Positions 26,591 through 35,990 are shown, counted from the stretch's first letter. The stretch: DNA of 64,000 nt from Bacillus sp. 2205SS5-2 (GCF_037024155.1 NZ_JAYKTS010000020.1:1-64000); one strand, 5' to 3'. Translations and numbers: made by a program. Notes: generated by a model not told the origin, from the letters alone.

Positions 26591-28984
26591 ATGGAAGCTG
26601 CTCAAACCTTACAACGAGAACCAATCAAAAAGCAAAGAAAGAAATGGAAAAAAGGATTAGCTTGGATAGTGGGAATCATTCTAGTATTAATCTTAGTAAT
26701 CGCTATTTTTGTAACCGTTTTCACATCTCGATCTCTTCCTCAAACGGAGGGATCTGTAACGTTGAAGGGACTTGGAAGTGAGGTAGCAGTTTTAAGGGAC
26801 GGAGAGGGTGTCCCTCATTTGAAGGCAACTTCATTACAAGATTTATACATGGCCCAAGGGTATGTGCAAGCACAAGATCGATTATTTCAAATGGACTTAG
26901 CAAGAAGGCAGGCATCTGGAAGATTAAGTGAAGTCGTAGGTGAAGCGACAATAGATACTGATAAATTTTTCCGAACACTTGGTCTTCGTCGAGCGGCGGA
27001 AGCCTCCCTTGCCATTTATGGTGAAGAGTCGATTCAAACGCTAGATTGGTTTGCTCAAGGAGTTAATGCTTACATAGAGGAGAGCATTGACGAAAATAAG
27101 CTACCACTTGAATTTACTTTACTAGGATATGAACCAGAGTTATGGACCCCCATTGATTCTTTGACAATTGGGAAATATATGGCCTTTGATCTGGGCGGTC
27201 ATTGGCAGAGTCAGGCGTTTCGTTATTGGGCTCTTGCCAATTTTTCAGAAGAAAAAGCCAAGGAATTATTTCCGAGTTATCCGGAAAATGCTCCGACCAT
27301 TATCGCTTCTTATGAGGATATCGATTTGGATATAGTAAGTGCCTTTGCCAAAGCAATTATTCCGCCTGAGGATAACGGTAGTAACAATTGGGTGGTCAGT
27401 GGAGAGAAATCGGAAAGTGGAAAACCACTTCTCGCTAACGATCCTCATTTAGGGCTAGGTACCCCGTCTATTTGGTATCAAATGCATCTTGAAACAGAAG
27501 AGATGAATGTAAGTGGTGTGATTTTTGCAGGCATACCTGGCATTATTGTTGGTCACAATGATTCGATTAGCTGGGGCGTGACGAATACAGGGCCTGATGT
27601 GCAAGATTTGTATATTGAAAAAAGAAACCCTGATGATAAAGATGAGTTTTTATATAATGATTCGTACGAGAAAGCAACAATTATTTCTGAACCGATTAAA
27701 GTGAAGGACGGTAAAACGGTTGACTATGAAGTAACAATCACCCGTCATGGTCCGGTCATTTCAGAGTTTGCTCATCAAGAAAGTAATGAAACGGCGCTTG
27801 CACTGCGCTGGACCGCTTTAGACGCCACACCAGAGCTACAAGCATTTCTCCAAATCAATGAAGCCAATAACTGGGAGGAATTTGAGACGGCATTAGAAGA
27901 TTTTCATGCGCCTATGCAGAACTTCATGTTTGCATCAGAAGACGGTACCATTGCGTATAAAGCGAACGGTAAGCTGCCGATGAGAAAACAAGGTGATGGC
28001 TTACTACCCGTACCAGGGTGGACAGATGAATACGAGTGGGAAGGCTTTGTTCCATATGACGAATTGCCGACAGTGATCAATCCTGTTGAAGGTTATATTG
28101 CGACCGCTAATAATAAAGTGGTTGGGGAAGAGTATCCCTATCATATTAGCAACCACTGGGCTCAACCGTATCGCTATATGCGTATAGAGGAATTTTTGGA
28201 AGAAAAAGAAGTGTATTCTTTAGAAGATATGAAAGATTTGCAAATGGATCAAAAAAACCTTTATGCAGGTGAGTTTATTCCAATATTAACTGAGGATGTC
28301 GATTCTGCCAAACTATCAAATACAGAAAAAGAAGCACTGAAGTTATTCACATCTTGGAACTATCAAGATGATAAAAATTTACCCCAACCACTACTCTATC
28401 ATGAGTGGATGTATGCGATAGGAGATGTTCTTTTCCAAGAGGATATTCCAGAAGAGGCATTGAAACTTTTTAACGGAAAACAGAGTATTGTCGATGAATT
28501 CATTCGAAAAGCATCCATTGGGGAAGAGGTCCGTTGGTTTGAAGATGCTGGTGGATATAATGAAGTACTAACCGATGCCTTTCAACAAGCAGTGAAAAAT
28601 ATTGCAGCAGAATTTGGCGGAGATCCACAAAAATGGAAATGGGGAGAGAATCATCAATTGTACTTTGCTCATCCTCTATCTGGAAGTTCCCCGGTATTAG
28701 AATTTATTTTTAACAAAGAAGATCCGCTCCCAATTGGCGGAAGTCATGTGACTGTACAGGCTGCTAAATCAGATGAAACCGGAATGGTTGTGCACGGTGC
28801 CGCTTGGCGATATGTGAATGATACAGCAATTATGACTGAAGCCGAGCATATTATCGGGCCCGGTCAAAGTGGTCATTTCAAAAGCGAGTGGTATGACAAC
28901 AGTATTAAGGATTGGGCAGAAGGGGAGTATCATAAAACGTCGTTAGAGGAGGCGGAAGGTGAAAAATTACTGCTAACTCCTTAA
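26591..28984 (+). CDS. penicillin acylase family N-terminal-nucleophile amidase
   Basis: 797-residue precursor of an Ntn hydrolase. An N-terminal anchor or signal (about 24-45) suggests it works outside the membrane. The alpha-chain part carries YMAQGYVQAQDRLFQMDL and ARRQASGRLSEVVGE. The autocatalytic nucleophile is Ser264 in NGSNNWVVSG, followed by PLLANDPHLGLGTPSIWYQ. The C-terminal PIGGSHVTVQAAK and PGQSGHFKSEWYDN motifs fit the family. Members cleave beta-lactam side chains, acyl-homoserine lactones or other acyl amides; the substrate here is unknown. Translation may depend on unfolding of the terminator hairpin just upstream. Confidence 0.92.
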   Translation: MEAAQTLQREPIKKQRKKWKKGLAWIVGIILVLILVIAIFVTVFTSRSLPQTEGSVTLKGLGSEVAVLRDGEGVPHLKATSLQDLYMAQGYVQAQDRLFQMDLARRQASGRLSEVVGEATIDTDKFFRTLGLRRAAEASLAIYGEESIQTLDWFAQGVNAYIEESIDENKLPLEFTLLGYEPELWTPIDSLTIGKYMAFDLGGHWQSQAFRYWALANFSEEKAKELFPSYPENAPTIIASYEDIDLDIVSAFAKAIIPPEDNGSNNWVVSGEKSESGKPLLANDPHLGLGTPSIWYQMHLETEEMNVSGVIFAGIPGIIVGHNDSISWGVTNTGPDVQDLYIEKRNPDDKDEFLYNDSYEKATIISEPIKVKDGKTVDYEVTITRHGPVISEFAHQESNETALALRWTALDATPELQAFLQINEANNWEEFETALEDFHAPMQNFMFASEDGTIAYKANGKLPMRKQGDGLLPVPGWTDEYEWEGFVPYDELPTVINPVEGYIATANNKVVGEEYPYHISNHWAQPYRYMRIEEFLEEKEVYSLEDMKDLQMDQKNLYAGEFIPILTEDVDSAKLSNTEKEALKLFTSWNYQDDKNLPQPLLYHEWMYAIGDVLFQEDIPEEALKLFNGKQSIVDEFIRKASIGEEVRWFEDAGGYNEVLTDAFQQAVKNIAAEFGGDPQKWKWGENHQLYFAHPLSGSSPVLEFIFNKEDPLPIGGSHVTVQAAKSDETGMVVHGAAWRYVNDTAIMTEAEHIIGPGQSGHFKSEWYDNSIKDWAEGEYHKTSLEEAEGEKLLLTP

Positions 28985-28993
28985 GGGAAATCT

Positions 28994-29028
28994 AAAATGC
29001 TGAAGCGTTCAGGTCGCTTCAGCATTTT
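28994..29028. terminator. bidirectional terminator
   Basis: AAAATGCTGAAGCG-TTCAGGT-CGCTTCAGCATTTT, 14 pairs, shared by the acylase gene and the converging minus-strand hydrolase gene. Confidence 0.85.
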
Positions 29029-29070
29029 GTCATTTGTTCAAAGAGAGAAATATGTCCTAGAGGATAGAGA

Positions 29071-29622
29071 CTATTTTGCTCGTCGGAGTCGGATAGGTTC
29101 ATAATCAAATAGTTTACCTTCATAGACTAATTGAAGATCTTTTTGCTCGCGGAAATCATCTGGAGTCACTAATGCAGGTAGCTTATCCCACAATTGGATC
29201 CCCGATCGCTTTAAGATTTCCGCCACAAATTGGGAACAAAAATAGGATGTACTGATTTCTACCGGTTCTTTTAGTGTGATTCCTAAGATGCCGAGAAGAT
29301 TATATGTCCAGCGGCGTTTGTTTTTGATAAACAAATGTAAGATGCGTTTCATTTTTTCAACTTGACGTTCTGTGACAGTTAGCTCATAAATCACACATGT
29401 CGTGTTTGGATAAAGACTGTACGTTCCGTTAAACACATCTTCTTTTACGAATCCACCGTCTAGTGGATTATCCGGTTTTTTTCGTCCAAAACTATATAGT
29501 TCGATTAAATCAGAATCAAAGGAAATGGAAGCATGATTATAAGGTGCTTTTGTGTATTTTTTAATAGATTTAGTAAAAAAGGTTCCAGTATCTGTCAGTA
29601 GAATATAGATTTTCTTCGTCAT
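29071..29622 (-). CDS. permuted NlpC/P60-like (YiiX-type) cysteine hydrolase
   Basis: Protein of 183 residues with a papain-like fold in permuted order: APYNHASISF (His30) near the N-terminus and the cysteine in TSYFCSQFVAEIL (Cys129). This layout fits YiiX/YebB-like amidases, which may cleave peptide or acyl bonds in wall or lipid substrates. There is no signal peptide. It is transcribed against the acylase gene and divergently from the CdsA-like gene. The actual substrate is unknown. Confidence 0.75.
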   Translation of the reverse strand: MTKKIYILLTDTGTFFTKSIKKYTKAPYNHASISFDSDLIELYSFGRKKPDNPLDGGFVKEDVFNGTYSLYPNTTCVIYELTVTERQVEKMKRILHLFIKNKRRWTYNLLGILGITLKEPVEISTSYFCSQFVAEILKRSGIQLWDKLPALVTPDDFREQKDLQLVYEGKLFDYEPIRLRRAK

Positions 29623-29716
29623 CTTTCAGCCCTCATTTTTGTCAATTTATGTTGAATGTTGAATTGATTTCCATCATACTATGAACTAGATTCATAGTGT
29701 CTGTAGGGGGAGTAGG

Positions 29717-30631
29717 ATGGTCCAAACATATGTAACATTATCGATGATGGCCTTCGCACTTGCTATTGTTCATCTATCATTTTATGTAGTAAAATCGTTT
29801 AAAAAAAGAGAAGATTTCTCTGCATTAAATGCACGCGTTAAAACATGGTGGGGGATGCTGGTCGTTTTTTCTATTGCTACTTTATTTAATTCGACAATAG
29901 CCTTAATTTCCCTACTATTTCTTTGCTTCTTTTCGCTCAAGGAGTATTTTTCAATGATGAAAACAAGAAAAGCAGAACGCCAGCTTTTTTGGTGGGCTTA
30001 TTTAGCGATACCTCTTCAATTTTACTGGATCAGCATTGGTTGGTATGGCATGTTTATCGTGTTTATTCCAGTCTATGTGTTCTTATTTCTCCCATTACCG
30101 AGAATCTTAGGTAATGGTACCGCAGGCTTTTTACGTTCCGTTAGTTCAACTCAATGGGGGCTAATGCTGATGGTTTTCGGGTTAAGCCATTTAGCTTACT
30201 ATCAAGTCGCGAACGAACAATACGGTGCAAATCTTGTTCTATTTTTAGTCGTGCTCACCCAAGCCAATGATGTTGTTCAATTTTTAGTATCCATTTTTAT
30301 AGGTGAAAAAAAGGTTGTTCCGTCTGCGCACCCAAATATAACTTGGGAAGGATTCACGCTATCGATCTTAACGACAACCGCTTTGTCAACTTTACTGTAT
30401 CCCTACTTAACGCCGCTTGATATGAAATTTGGCATTCTGTCTGGTGTTATTATCAGTGTGAGTGCCTTTCTCGGAAGTTTAACAATCTCGGTTTTAAAGC
30501 GTGATTTATTAATTGGCGATCAGGAAAAATTTTTGCAGTTAAAAGAAAGTTATTTAACGAGTGTAGACAGCTTAACGTATACAGCCCCTATTTTCTTTCA
30601 TGTCATTCGCTATTATTTTGATTTTATGTAG
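29717..30631 (+). CDS. phosphatidate cytidylyltransferase-like membrane protein
   Basis: Integral membrane protein of 304 residues with about eight helices, of the CdsA superfamily, which makes CDP-diacylglycerol from phosphatidate and CTP. The conserved cytoplasmic segment reads SVLKRDLLIGD...LTSVDSLTYTAP near the C-terminus, a variant of the CDS signature (S-KR-KD...DR-DS); KR and the DSL pair are kept but the glycine-rich part GHGG is replaced. It is therefore a divergent paralogue (like several Bacillus extra copies) and its exact substrate is open. GGGGGAG precedes the ATG. Confidence 0.78.
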   Translation: MVQTYVTLSMMAFALAIVHLSFYVVKSFKKREDFSALNARVKTWWGMLVVFSIATLFNSTIALISLLFLCFFSLKEYFSMMKTRKAERQLFWWAYLAIPLQFYWISIGWYGMFIVFIPVYVFLFLPLPRILGNGTAGFLRSVSSTQWGLMLMVFGLSHLAYYQVANEQYGANLVLFLVVLTQANDVVQFLVSIFIGEKKVVPSAHPNITWEGFTLSILTTTALSTLLYPYLTPLDMKFGILSGVIISVSAFLGSLTISVLKRDLLIGDQEKFLQLKESYLTSVDSLTYTAPIFFHVIRYYFDFM

Positions 30632-30726
30632 GCGAGTCAATTTCAAATTGTCATTAACTAGCCATATTTTGTATCCTACAGGCGATATATAGGTATTATG
30701 AAATGGATAAAAAGTTGATTTTGTAA

Positions 30727-30889
30727 GGCTCTTTTCGTATTCTTTGTGGCTCTAGCATATAAAAAGGGATAGAAACACACTTTTCTTTCCTCATTTCAAC
30801 TAAAGAAAAATACGAAAAGATGCCCGATATCATTTTTTATCATGAAATAGAGACTAATTCGAAAAACAACAAACTTTGCGAAAACAGCC
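30727..30889 (+). repeat. GGCT miniature element type 3, 163 bp
   Basis: Type 3 has the interior AGCATA..AAAAGGGATAGAAACA and ATACGAAAAGATGCCCGA. Flanking TTTTGTAA and TTTCATAA agree at 6 of 8. Confidence 0.8.
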
Positions 30890-30979
30890 TTTCATAAAGG
30901 TTGAGGCTTTTTGAAAATGGACTACTAAATGGTTGTTATAAACAAATATCAATTTGATCTTGAATGATGTTGGTGAAGG

Positions 30980-31140
30980 GCTCTTCTCGTATACATTGAG
31001 GCTATCGCATCAAATTTTTGATTAAATCATCCCTTTTCACTGTTGATTTCCATTAAAAGTTGTCGAAATGATGCACGAAACAAAGCTATATCTTGGATAA
31101 TATACTGGTGTCAAAAGCAACAATTTTTGCGAAAATAGTT
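30980..31140 (+). repeat. GGCT miniature element type 1
   Basis: Left arm GGCTCTTCTCGTATACATTG intact; right arm ends GCGAAAATAG without the final GCC. No duplication is visible. It ends 27 bases before the next start codon. Confidence 0.75.
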
Positions 31141-31166
31141 TAGTAATTAAATTGAGGTGACTCTAA

Positions 31167-31379
31167 ATGAGGCGAAAATCATTTACAAGTGCACAACAAC
31201 TATTATTGATTCTTTCTCTTGGGTTTTTAGTAGGTTCATTTTTAATTGGAATTTTGTCTATCTTTCATTCAAAAGAGGTTAACCTCTTAGTAGAGGGATG
31301 CTATGAAATTAATGGGACTCCTGTTCTTGAAGCTAGTTACTTACATATTAACTATTCATTTCAGTGTGTTAAAACTTGA
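31167..31379 (+). CDS. small membrane-anchored protein, 70 aa
   Basis: After a basic N-terminus (MRRKSFTSAQQ) there is one membrane helix (about 12-32), then a short outside domain with two cysteines (EGCYEINGTPVLEASYLH...SFQCVKT). TGAGGTGA lies 6 bases before the ATG. The next gene starts 12 bases after the stop, so they form an operon. I do not recognise the family; the two cysteines could form a disulfide outside the cell. Confidence 0.55.
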   Translation: MRRKSFTSAQQLLLILSLGFLVGSFLIGILSIFHSKEVNLLVEGCYEINGTPVLEASYLHINYSFQCVKT

Positions 31380-31391
31380 GGAGGTTTCTAA

Positions 31392-32417
31392 ATGCATGAA
31401 TTAGAAGGGCTACGCGAACAAATCTTATCTATGAGCGAATCGGATAGTAAAAGCTTATTATTTCAAGCGATGATTACAGTGGATACTATCGAAACGGATA
31501 AAATGCAGTCAGCAGATGGGATAGAAAGACTAGTGAAAATCAAAAAGCTCATTTCAGATGTTTCAGCCAGAAAAGACCCTACTAAAGGAATCTACACCCG
31601 ATATCATATATTGTTCGGGGATTCTGCTGGAGGTGCGCTGAAGCACTTATTCTCTACTGAGGGAATTCGTGACGAGAGGGTCCTCGCTATTTCGGATTAT
31701 TTTGCGGAGGGACCAATTGAAAACCTCCATGAAACAAAAGGATTCGTGAAACGGTTTCGTTGGATAAAAGAGAATGTCATTCGGGACGAATACGAGGATT
31801 TCCTGAGGCGTTATTTTCAGATGATGGAAGAAATCGACTCCATCCCTGAAGAGGTTCCCATCACGATCTGGACTTCTAATAATTCCCATGAGCAAATTGG
31901 AGTGAGGTTTATCATATATTTGCTCAAAGGTCGAAAAAATGAAGTGAAGTTGATAAATACGAATCATTTATTTCATGAATTCTTGGCCAAACCGGGAAGT
32001 CATTATTTCCTCACTAGTGCATCAATCTCTCCTGATCATTTCAATTTGATGTATAACAAAAGTCAAGATATAGTACCGTTAATGGCTTCAGAAAAAGAAA
32101 AATTTCTAAACGAATGGATTGAACTGAGTAGAGAGGATACGGCTCTCCGCATTTGGAAAAACGATCAAATTGTATCAGTAGATGAGACTTATTTCGATTC
32201 ATTGATTTTTGAAAAAGCAAGAGTTTTGACAGATAAACGTGGTGATGAATACATGAAATCAGGTAGGTTAATTGGGGAAGTCCTCGGAAACATTGAGAAT
32301 CAATTCATAAGCGATTTATTTCTCGAATATCGATTGCGGAAATTAATCGATAAAGGTCATTTTGATGTGGTGGGAGACCTAGCAGCGATGCGGTATTATA
32401 GTGTGAAGCTTAAGTAA
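31392..32417 (+). CDS. DUF1835 / DUF3658 protein
   Basis: Cytoplasmic protein of 341 residues. The DUF1835 domain (about 65-185) has HILFGDSAGGALKHLF and ISDYFAEGPIENL; the C-terminal DUF3658-like domain (about 230-338) has RIWKNDQIVSVDETYFD and IGEVLGNIENQFISDLFLEYR. Such proteins are common in Bacillus and have no known function. GAGGAGG lies 7 bases before the ATG. It is second in a two-gene unit with the small membrane protein. Confidence 0.8.
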   Translation: MHELEGLREQILSMSESDSKSLLFQAMITVDTIETDKMQSADGIERLVKIKKLISDVSARKDPTKGIYTRYHILFGDSAGGALKHLFSTEGIRDERVLAISDYFAEGPIENLHETKGFVKRFRWIKENVIRDEYEDFLRRYFQMMEEIDSIPEEVPITIWTSNNSHEQIGVRFIIYLLKGRKNEVKLINTNHLFHEFLAKPGSHYFLTSASISPDHFNLMYNKSQDIVPLMASEKEKFLNEWIELSREDTALRIWKNDQIVSVDETYFDSLIFEKARVLTDKRGDEYMKSGRLIGEVLGNIENQFISDLFLEYRLRKLIDKGHFDVVGDLAAMRYYSVKLK

Positions 32418-32526
32418 GAGGAAGGAAATTTGTAGCGATTAATTTAGAAACTATGTTGTAAATATTGAATAGTTACGCCCAGCCTTAGCTCGGTGACATA
32501 AACAGGATGGGTTGGGTGTTTAATTA

Positions 32527-32738
32527 GGCTCTTTTCGTATACATTGTGGCTATTTTATCTGATTTAACTTCGTGTACTGCCAGATGCCTACCGTCCCTGG
32601 GCAGCCACTTCCGCTTTTCATGATCCAGCTGCAGTGGCTAGGGACTCGGGCATTTGTCAGCCCACTACGTGAAGCAGGCTTCACTTCGTGTACTGCCAGA
32701 TGCCTGCCGTCCCTGGGCAGCCACTTCCGCTTTTCAGA
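32527..32738 (+). repeat. composite GGCT remnant with one and a half type-B cassettes
   Basis: The left arm of a type-1 element runs to about 32566, then joins the middle of a type-B cassette (CTTCGTGTACTGCCAGATGC), followed by a complete type-B unit from CAGCTGCAG at 32626. The right host arm is lost. It ends about 20 bases before the next gene's ribosome site. Confidence 0.8.
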
Positions 32739-32764
32739 AATAGGATATGGAGGTTTAAGGATAA

Positions 32765-33091
32765 ATGAGTTTGTCTCCTTTTACAGAAAAAGTGATTGAA
32801 ATTATTCGTGAAATTCCAGAAGGAAAGGTGATGACTTATGGTCAGATTGCAGCATTTGCAGGCAGTCCTCGGGCTGCACGCCAAGTTGTCCGAATTCTAC
32901 ATTCGATGAGCAAGAAACAGCATCTCCCTTGGCACCGAATCATTAATGCAAAAGGGCAAATTGCTTTACAAGATGAGGAAGCCTATCATGAGCAGGTGAT
33001 GAATTTAGAAAGCGAGGGTGTTAAAGTAGGGCTGCATGGTCAAGTGGATTTATTAAAGTATCAGTTGTTTTCTTCTAAAGTAGATGAATAA
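32765..33091 (+). CDS. alkyltransferase-like protein (ATL)
   Basis: DNA-binding protein of 108 residues related to O6-alkylguanine-DNA alkyltransferase. The reactive cysteine of the PCHR motif is replaced by Trp56 in LPWHRII, the hallmark of ATL proteins, which bind O6-alkylguanine, flip it out and hand the lesion to nucleotide excision repair. The helix-turn-helix with the arginine finger (SPRAARQVVRILHS) is complete. TGGAGG lies upstream of the ATG. It stands alone between repeats. Confidence 0.92.
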   Translation: MSLSPFTEKVIEIIREIPEGKVMTYGQIAAFAGSPRAARQVVRILHSMSKKQHLPWHRIINAKGQIALQDEEAYHEQVMNLESEGVKVGLHGQVDLLKYQLFSSKVDE

Positions 33092-33143
33092 ACAAATATT
33101 TTATTTGCTTGGAAGATTTCTTACAAATTAATTAAACAAAGTT

Positions 33144-33373
33144 GCTTCTTCGCTATTTAGTATTTAGTTCAAACAACTATGTAGGTTTCAGAACTCAATC
33201 AATTATTCTTGTAACAGGTGGTGAATGCTGAGCGAGCAATTGAACTCATTCCCTTGTCCGGTTTGGTTTTTCGCTTGTTTTAATCAATATGTAGAATCCT
33301 GACATTAAGCTAAAATGGTAGCATCAATTGAACCCTAGAAAATTGTCTTGTCAACACTAAATAGCGAAGAGCC
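33144..33373. repeat. 230-bp miniature inverted-repeat element, copy 2
   Basis: Differs from copy 1 (1391-1620) at only a handful of positions. Flanking ACAAAGTT (33136-33143) and ACAAATTT (33374-33381) agree at 7 of 8. Confidence 0.9.
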
Positions 33374-33382
33374 ACAAATTTA

Positions 33383-33598
33383 TTATAATTTTTCATAATT
33401 ATACTCATAAATTAATAGGTAGAATTTTGGTGATTTAGGTTCAAAACCTTTTTTAGATGAATTCCAACAACCTTCTACCATTCCTTCATCGGCAAAAAGC
33501 CAAATTTCCACTTCCCCTCCCAGCAAATGTAGTCGAAAGGGTAGATACTCACGAAACAGCTCAGAAAAAGTGAGTTTGACAGAATATTTGACTAGTTT
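33383..33598 (-). pseudogene. C-terminal remnant of an unidentified protein
   Basis: An open frame of 71 codons without a start codon reads plausibly as protein (SELFREYLPFRLHLLGGEVE, IWLFADEGMVEGCWNSS, SPKFYLLIYEYNYEKL). It ends right beside the 230-bp element. Upstream it meets TAA at 33599-33601. Probably the tail of a lost gene. Confidence 0.35.
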
Positions 33599-33679
33599 TT
33601 AGAACCTTTGTCATGGAGAAGGACATCTGATACGTCGTAGACGAATGTATAAGGTAAGAACGAATAGGGAGGGTTTTAT

Positions 33680-34432
33680 TTGAAAAATCAAATCGTAACC
33701 ATCTCCAATGCCACGAAAATTCTAAAAATCACCCCTCATATTTTGAAGTCTTGGGAAATTACATTCACTCCGTTGTTAACCATTCGAAGAGATGAAAACA
33801 ATGCTCGTCAATACACACCTGAAAACCTCCACCTGCTTAGAAGAATTAGTGAGTTAAAAAAGCAAGAGTCCTCCGATTCTGAAATCATATTAATCATTCA
33901 AAGTGAAATTGAGCGTGAGAAAAAAATAAAACGTGAGCAGGAAGAACGCATAGCGAGAGCACAACGGAAAATCAGGGATCAAGAAAAAACAGAGAGGGTT
34001 TCACCTAAAAATTTAGAGGATATTTACGAATCGGTCCAACAGTTAACGACAATCGTTAGCCGTACACCTGAAGAAAAAGATCCCTTGCAGCCTCACTTAG
34101 AAAAATTGGAGGAAAATATTGTTTCAAAGGTTCGAAACATCGTGCATAAAGAAGTGACATCGAGTGCAGCAAAACAAAACCGAGTAAATACAACAGAATT
34201 TTCTTCTATTTCCCATAAAGTTGATACTCTTAGAGAAATATCCCAATTCGAACGAGAATTTTATCAAGATGAACTACAGAAAGAAAGGGATCAGGTTACA
34301 GAAAGTGTGGCTGATCGTGAGGAGAAATTTATTGCCTTGGTGCAAGATCGTCTAAGAAATCGTCCTGAACAAAAAGAGGAAACGAGATTAAGCTTTCACT
34401 TTTTAAAAACGCTATTTGGGTTTGCAAAATAG
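33680..34432 (+). CDS. MerR-type DNA-binding coiled-coil protein (RacA-like)
   Basis: Protein of 250 residues with a MerR-like helix-turn-helix (1-70; ISNATKILKITPHILKSWE, ARQYTPENLHLLRRI), then a long charged region with coiled-coil character (70-115 and 185-230), and an amphipathic C-terminus FLKTLFGFAK. This plan resembles RacA, which anchors the chromosome to the cell pole in sporulation, but similarity in the coil cannot prove orthology. TTG 33680 is 7 bases after AGGGAGGG. A terminator follows. Confidence 0.65.
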   Translation: MKNQIVTISNATKILKITPHILKSWEITFTPLLTIRRDENNARQYTPENLHLLRRISELKKQESSDSEIILIIQSEIEREKKIKREQEERIARAQRKIRDQEKTERVSPKNLEDIYESVQQLTTIVSRTPEEKDPLQPHLEKLEENIVSKVRNIVHKEVTSSAAKQNRVNTTEFSSISHKVDTLREISQFEREFYQDELQKERDQVTESVADREEKFIALVQDRLRNRPEQKEETRLSFHFLKTLFGFAK

Positions 34433-34437
34433 TCATG

Positions 34438-34470
34438 AAAAAGCTGGACGAATAGGGTCTAGCTTTTTTT
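34438..34470 (+). terminator. intrinsic terminator
   Basis: AAAAAGCTGGAC-GAATAG-GGTCTAGCTTTTTTT. Confidence 0.8.
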
Positions 34471-34509
34471 GTAGAGTTAGAATGGAGGATTTAAAAAATG
34501 GTTTTGATA

Positions 34510-34612
34510 ATCTGCTACAGGCCATAAGTGGAGTCCTGTCTTGAGGTATAAAGTACCTCAGTCCAGTCTAGGTCTTATGCCTGTGGCCGATAACCAGACA
34601 CCTTGCGCATTT
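34510..34612. repeat. long imperfect inverted repeat upstream of miaA
   Basis: Outer arms CTACAGGCCATAAG and CTTATGCCTGTGG, inner arms CTTGAGGTA and TACCTCAG. The whole can fold as one hairpin of about 90 bases. No second copy is seen in this window. It could be a REP-like repeat or a structured leader. Confidence 0.5.
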
Positions 34613-34722
34613 CTTATAGAAAATATGAATATTTTCTTATCCTGCGGTTATACTGTTCAGATGTTTATTCTGTTTTGTAAATTGTGGTACGATACGTTAT
34701 AAAGATGATTACATAGAAAGCA

Positions 34723-35664
34723 GTGAATAGGTTGAAAAAGGAAAACGTCATCGTATTAATTGGCCCAACAGCGGTTGGCAAAACAGAGTTGAGTTTACAA
34801 CTAGCAAAGAAATTTCGCGGAGAAATCATTAGTGGGGACTCTATGCAGATTTATCGGAGAATGGATATAGGGACTGCGAAGATTTCTCCACAAGAAATGC
34901 AGGTAGTTCCACATCATTTAATTGATATTAAAAACCCAGAGGAAGACTTTTCCGCTGCTGAGTTTCAGCAAAGAGTAAGAGGAAAAATGAATGAAGTAAA
35001 AGCACGAGGGTTTTTGCCAATGATCGTTGGAGGAACCGGTTTATATATTCAATCGGTTCTGTATGATTATCAGTTTACTGAAGCAGAAGGGGATGAGGAG
35101 TATCGTTTACAATTAGAAAAGCGAATTGCAGCAGAGGGGGTTGAGCAGCTGTTCCATGAGTTAGAATGGATAGACCCAATCAGTGCTGAGAAAATTCACC
35201 CCAACAACACAAGAAGAGTTATTCGTGCGTTAGAGATTTTTCATTTAACGGGTAAGACGATGGCAGAATATCAAGCAGAACAACAACATGAATTACTTTA
35301 CGATGCAACCATTATTGGATTGACGATGGATAGAGATCAACTATATGAACGAATTAATCGGCGAGTTGACATTATGATGCAGCAAGGGCTTCTTCAGGAA
35401 GTAAAGAAACTATATGATGAAGGTATAAGAAATGTTCAGTCAATTCAAGCCATCGGATACAAAGAACTCTATGATTATTTTGACGGAAAGTGCTCTTTAG
35501 AAGAAGCTGTTTCCTTACTAAAACAAAATTCAAGGCGTTATGCAAAGCGTCAATTGACGTGGTTTCGCAATAAAATGGATGTCCACTGGTTTGATGTAAC
35601 CTCGCTCAGTGAACTGGAAAAAATTGAACGAATTTCTCAATTTGTAGCAGGAAAGCTTCACTAA
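34723..35664 (+). CDS. miaA: tRNA dimethylallyltransferase MiaA
   Basis: Transfers a dimethylallyl group to A37 of tRNAs that read UNN codons; 313 residues, normal length. P-loop GPTAVGKTEL (14-23), SGDSMQIYRRMDIGTAK, VPHHLIDI, MIVGGTGLYIQSVLYDYQF, the catalytic/tRNA motif ARRVIRALEIFHLTG-like (NTRRVIRALE) and YAKRQLTWFRN are all present. GTG at 34723 is used; TTG at 34732 (L4) would also fit AGTGAATAGG spacing poorly. hfq follows 45 bases later, the conserved Bacillus arrangement. Confidence 0.97.
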   Translation: MNRLKKENVIVLIGPTAVGKTELSLQLAKKFRGEIISGDSMQIYRRMDIGTAKISPQEMQVVPHHLIDIKNPEEDFSAAEFQQRVRGKMNEVKARGFLPMIVGGTGLYIQSVLYDYQFTEAEGDEEYRLQLEKRIAAEGVEQLFHELEWIDPISAEKIHPNNTRRVIRALEIFHLTGKTMAEYQAEQQHELLYDATIIGLTMDRDQLYERINRRVDIMMQQGLLQEVKKLYDEGIRNVQSIQAIGYKELYDYFDGKCSLEEAVSLLKQNSRRYAKRQLTWFRNKMDVHWFDVTSLSELEKIERISQFVAGKLH

Positions 35665-35709
35665 AGAGCGAATTTATACGTAGAGAGAGAAAAGAGGAGG
35701 AAGAAGCAG

Positions 35710-35943
35710 ATGAAGCAAGGTATCAACATTCAAGACCAATTTTTGAATCAATTAAGAAAAGATAATACGCTTGTCACAGTATTCCTATTAAATGGTTTCC
35801 AAATTCGCGGACAGGTGAAAGGGTTTGATAACTTTACCGTCCTTTTTGAGTCTGAAGGGAAACAACAACTCGTGTACAAGCATGCGATATCCACATTCGC
35901 TCCACAACGGAATGTTCAGTTGAATTTTGAGGAACAAGCGTAG
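35710..35943 (+). CDS. hfq: RNA chaperone Hfq
   Basis: Sm-like hexameric RNA-binding protein of 77 residues, near the 73 of B. subtilis. [39 protein letters not shown] (Sm1) and [14 protein letters not shown] (Sm2, with the YKHA core) are intact. GAGGAGG lies upstream of the ATG. It is in the miaA transcript and followed by a strong terminator. Confidence 0.97.
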   Translation: MKQGINIQDQFLNQLRKDNTLVTVFLLNGFQIRGQVKGFDNFTVLFESEGKQQLVYKHAISTFAPQRNVQLNFEEQA

Positions 35944-35952
35944 ATATTCGAA

Positions 35953-35990
35953 GGAAACTTCACCTCAGTTAGGGGTGGAGTTTCCTTTTT
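35953..35990 (+). terminator. terminator after hfq
   Basis: GGAAACTTCACCTC pairs with AGGGGTGGAGTTTCC and is followed by TTTTT. Confidence 0.9.
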
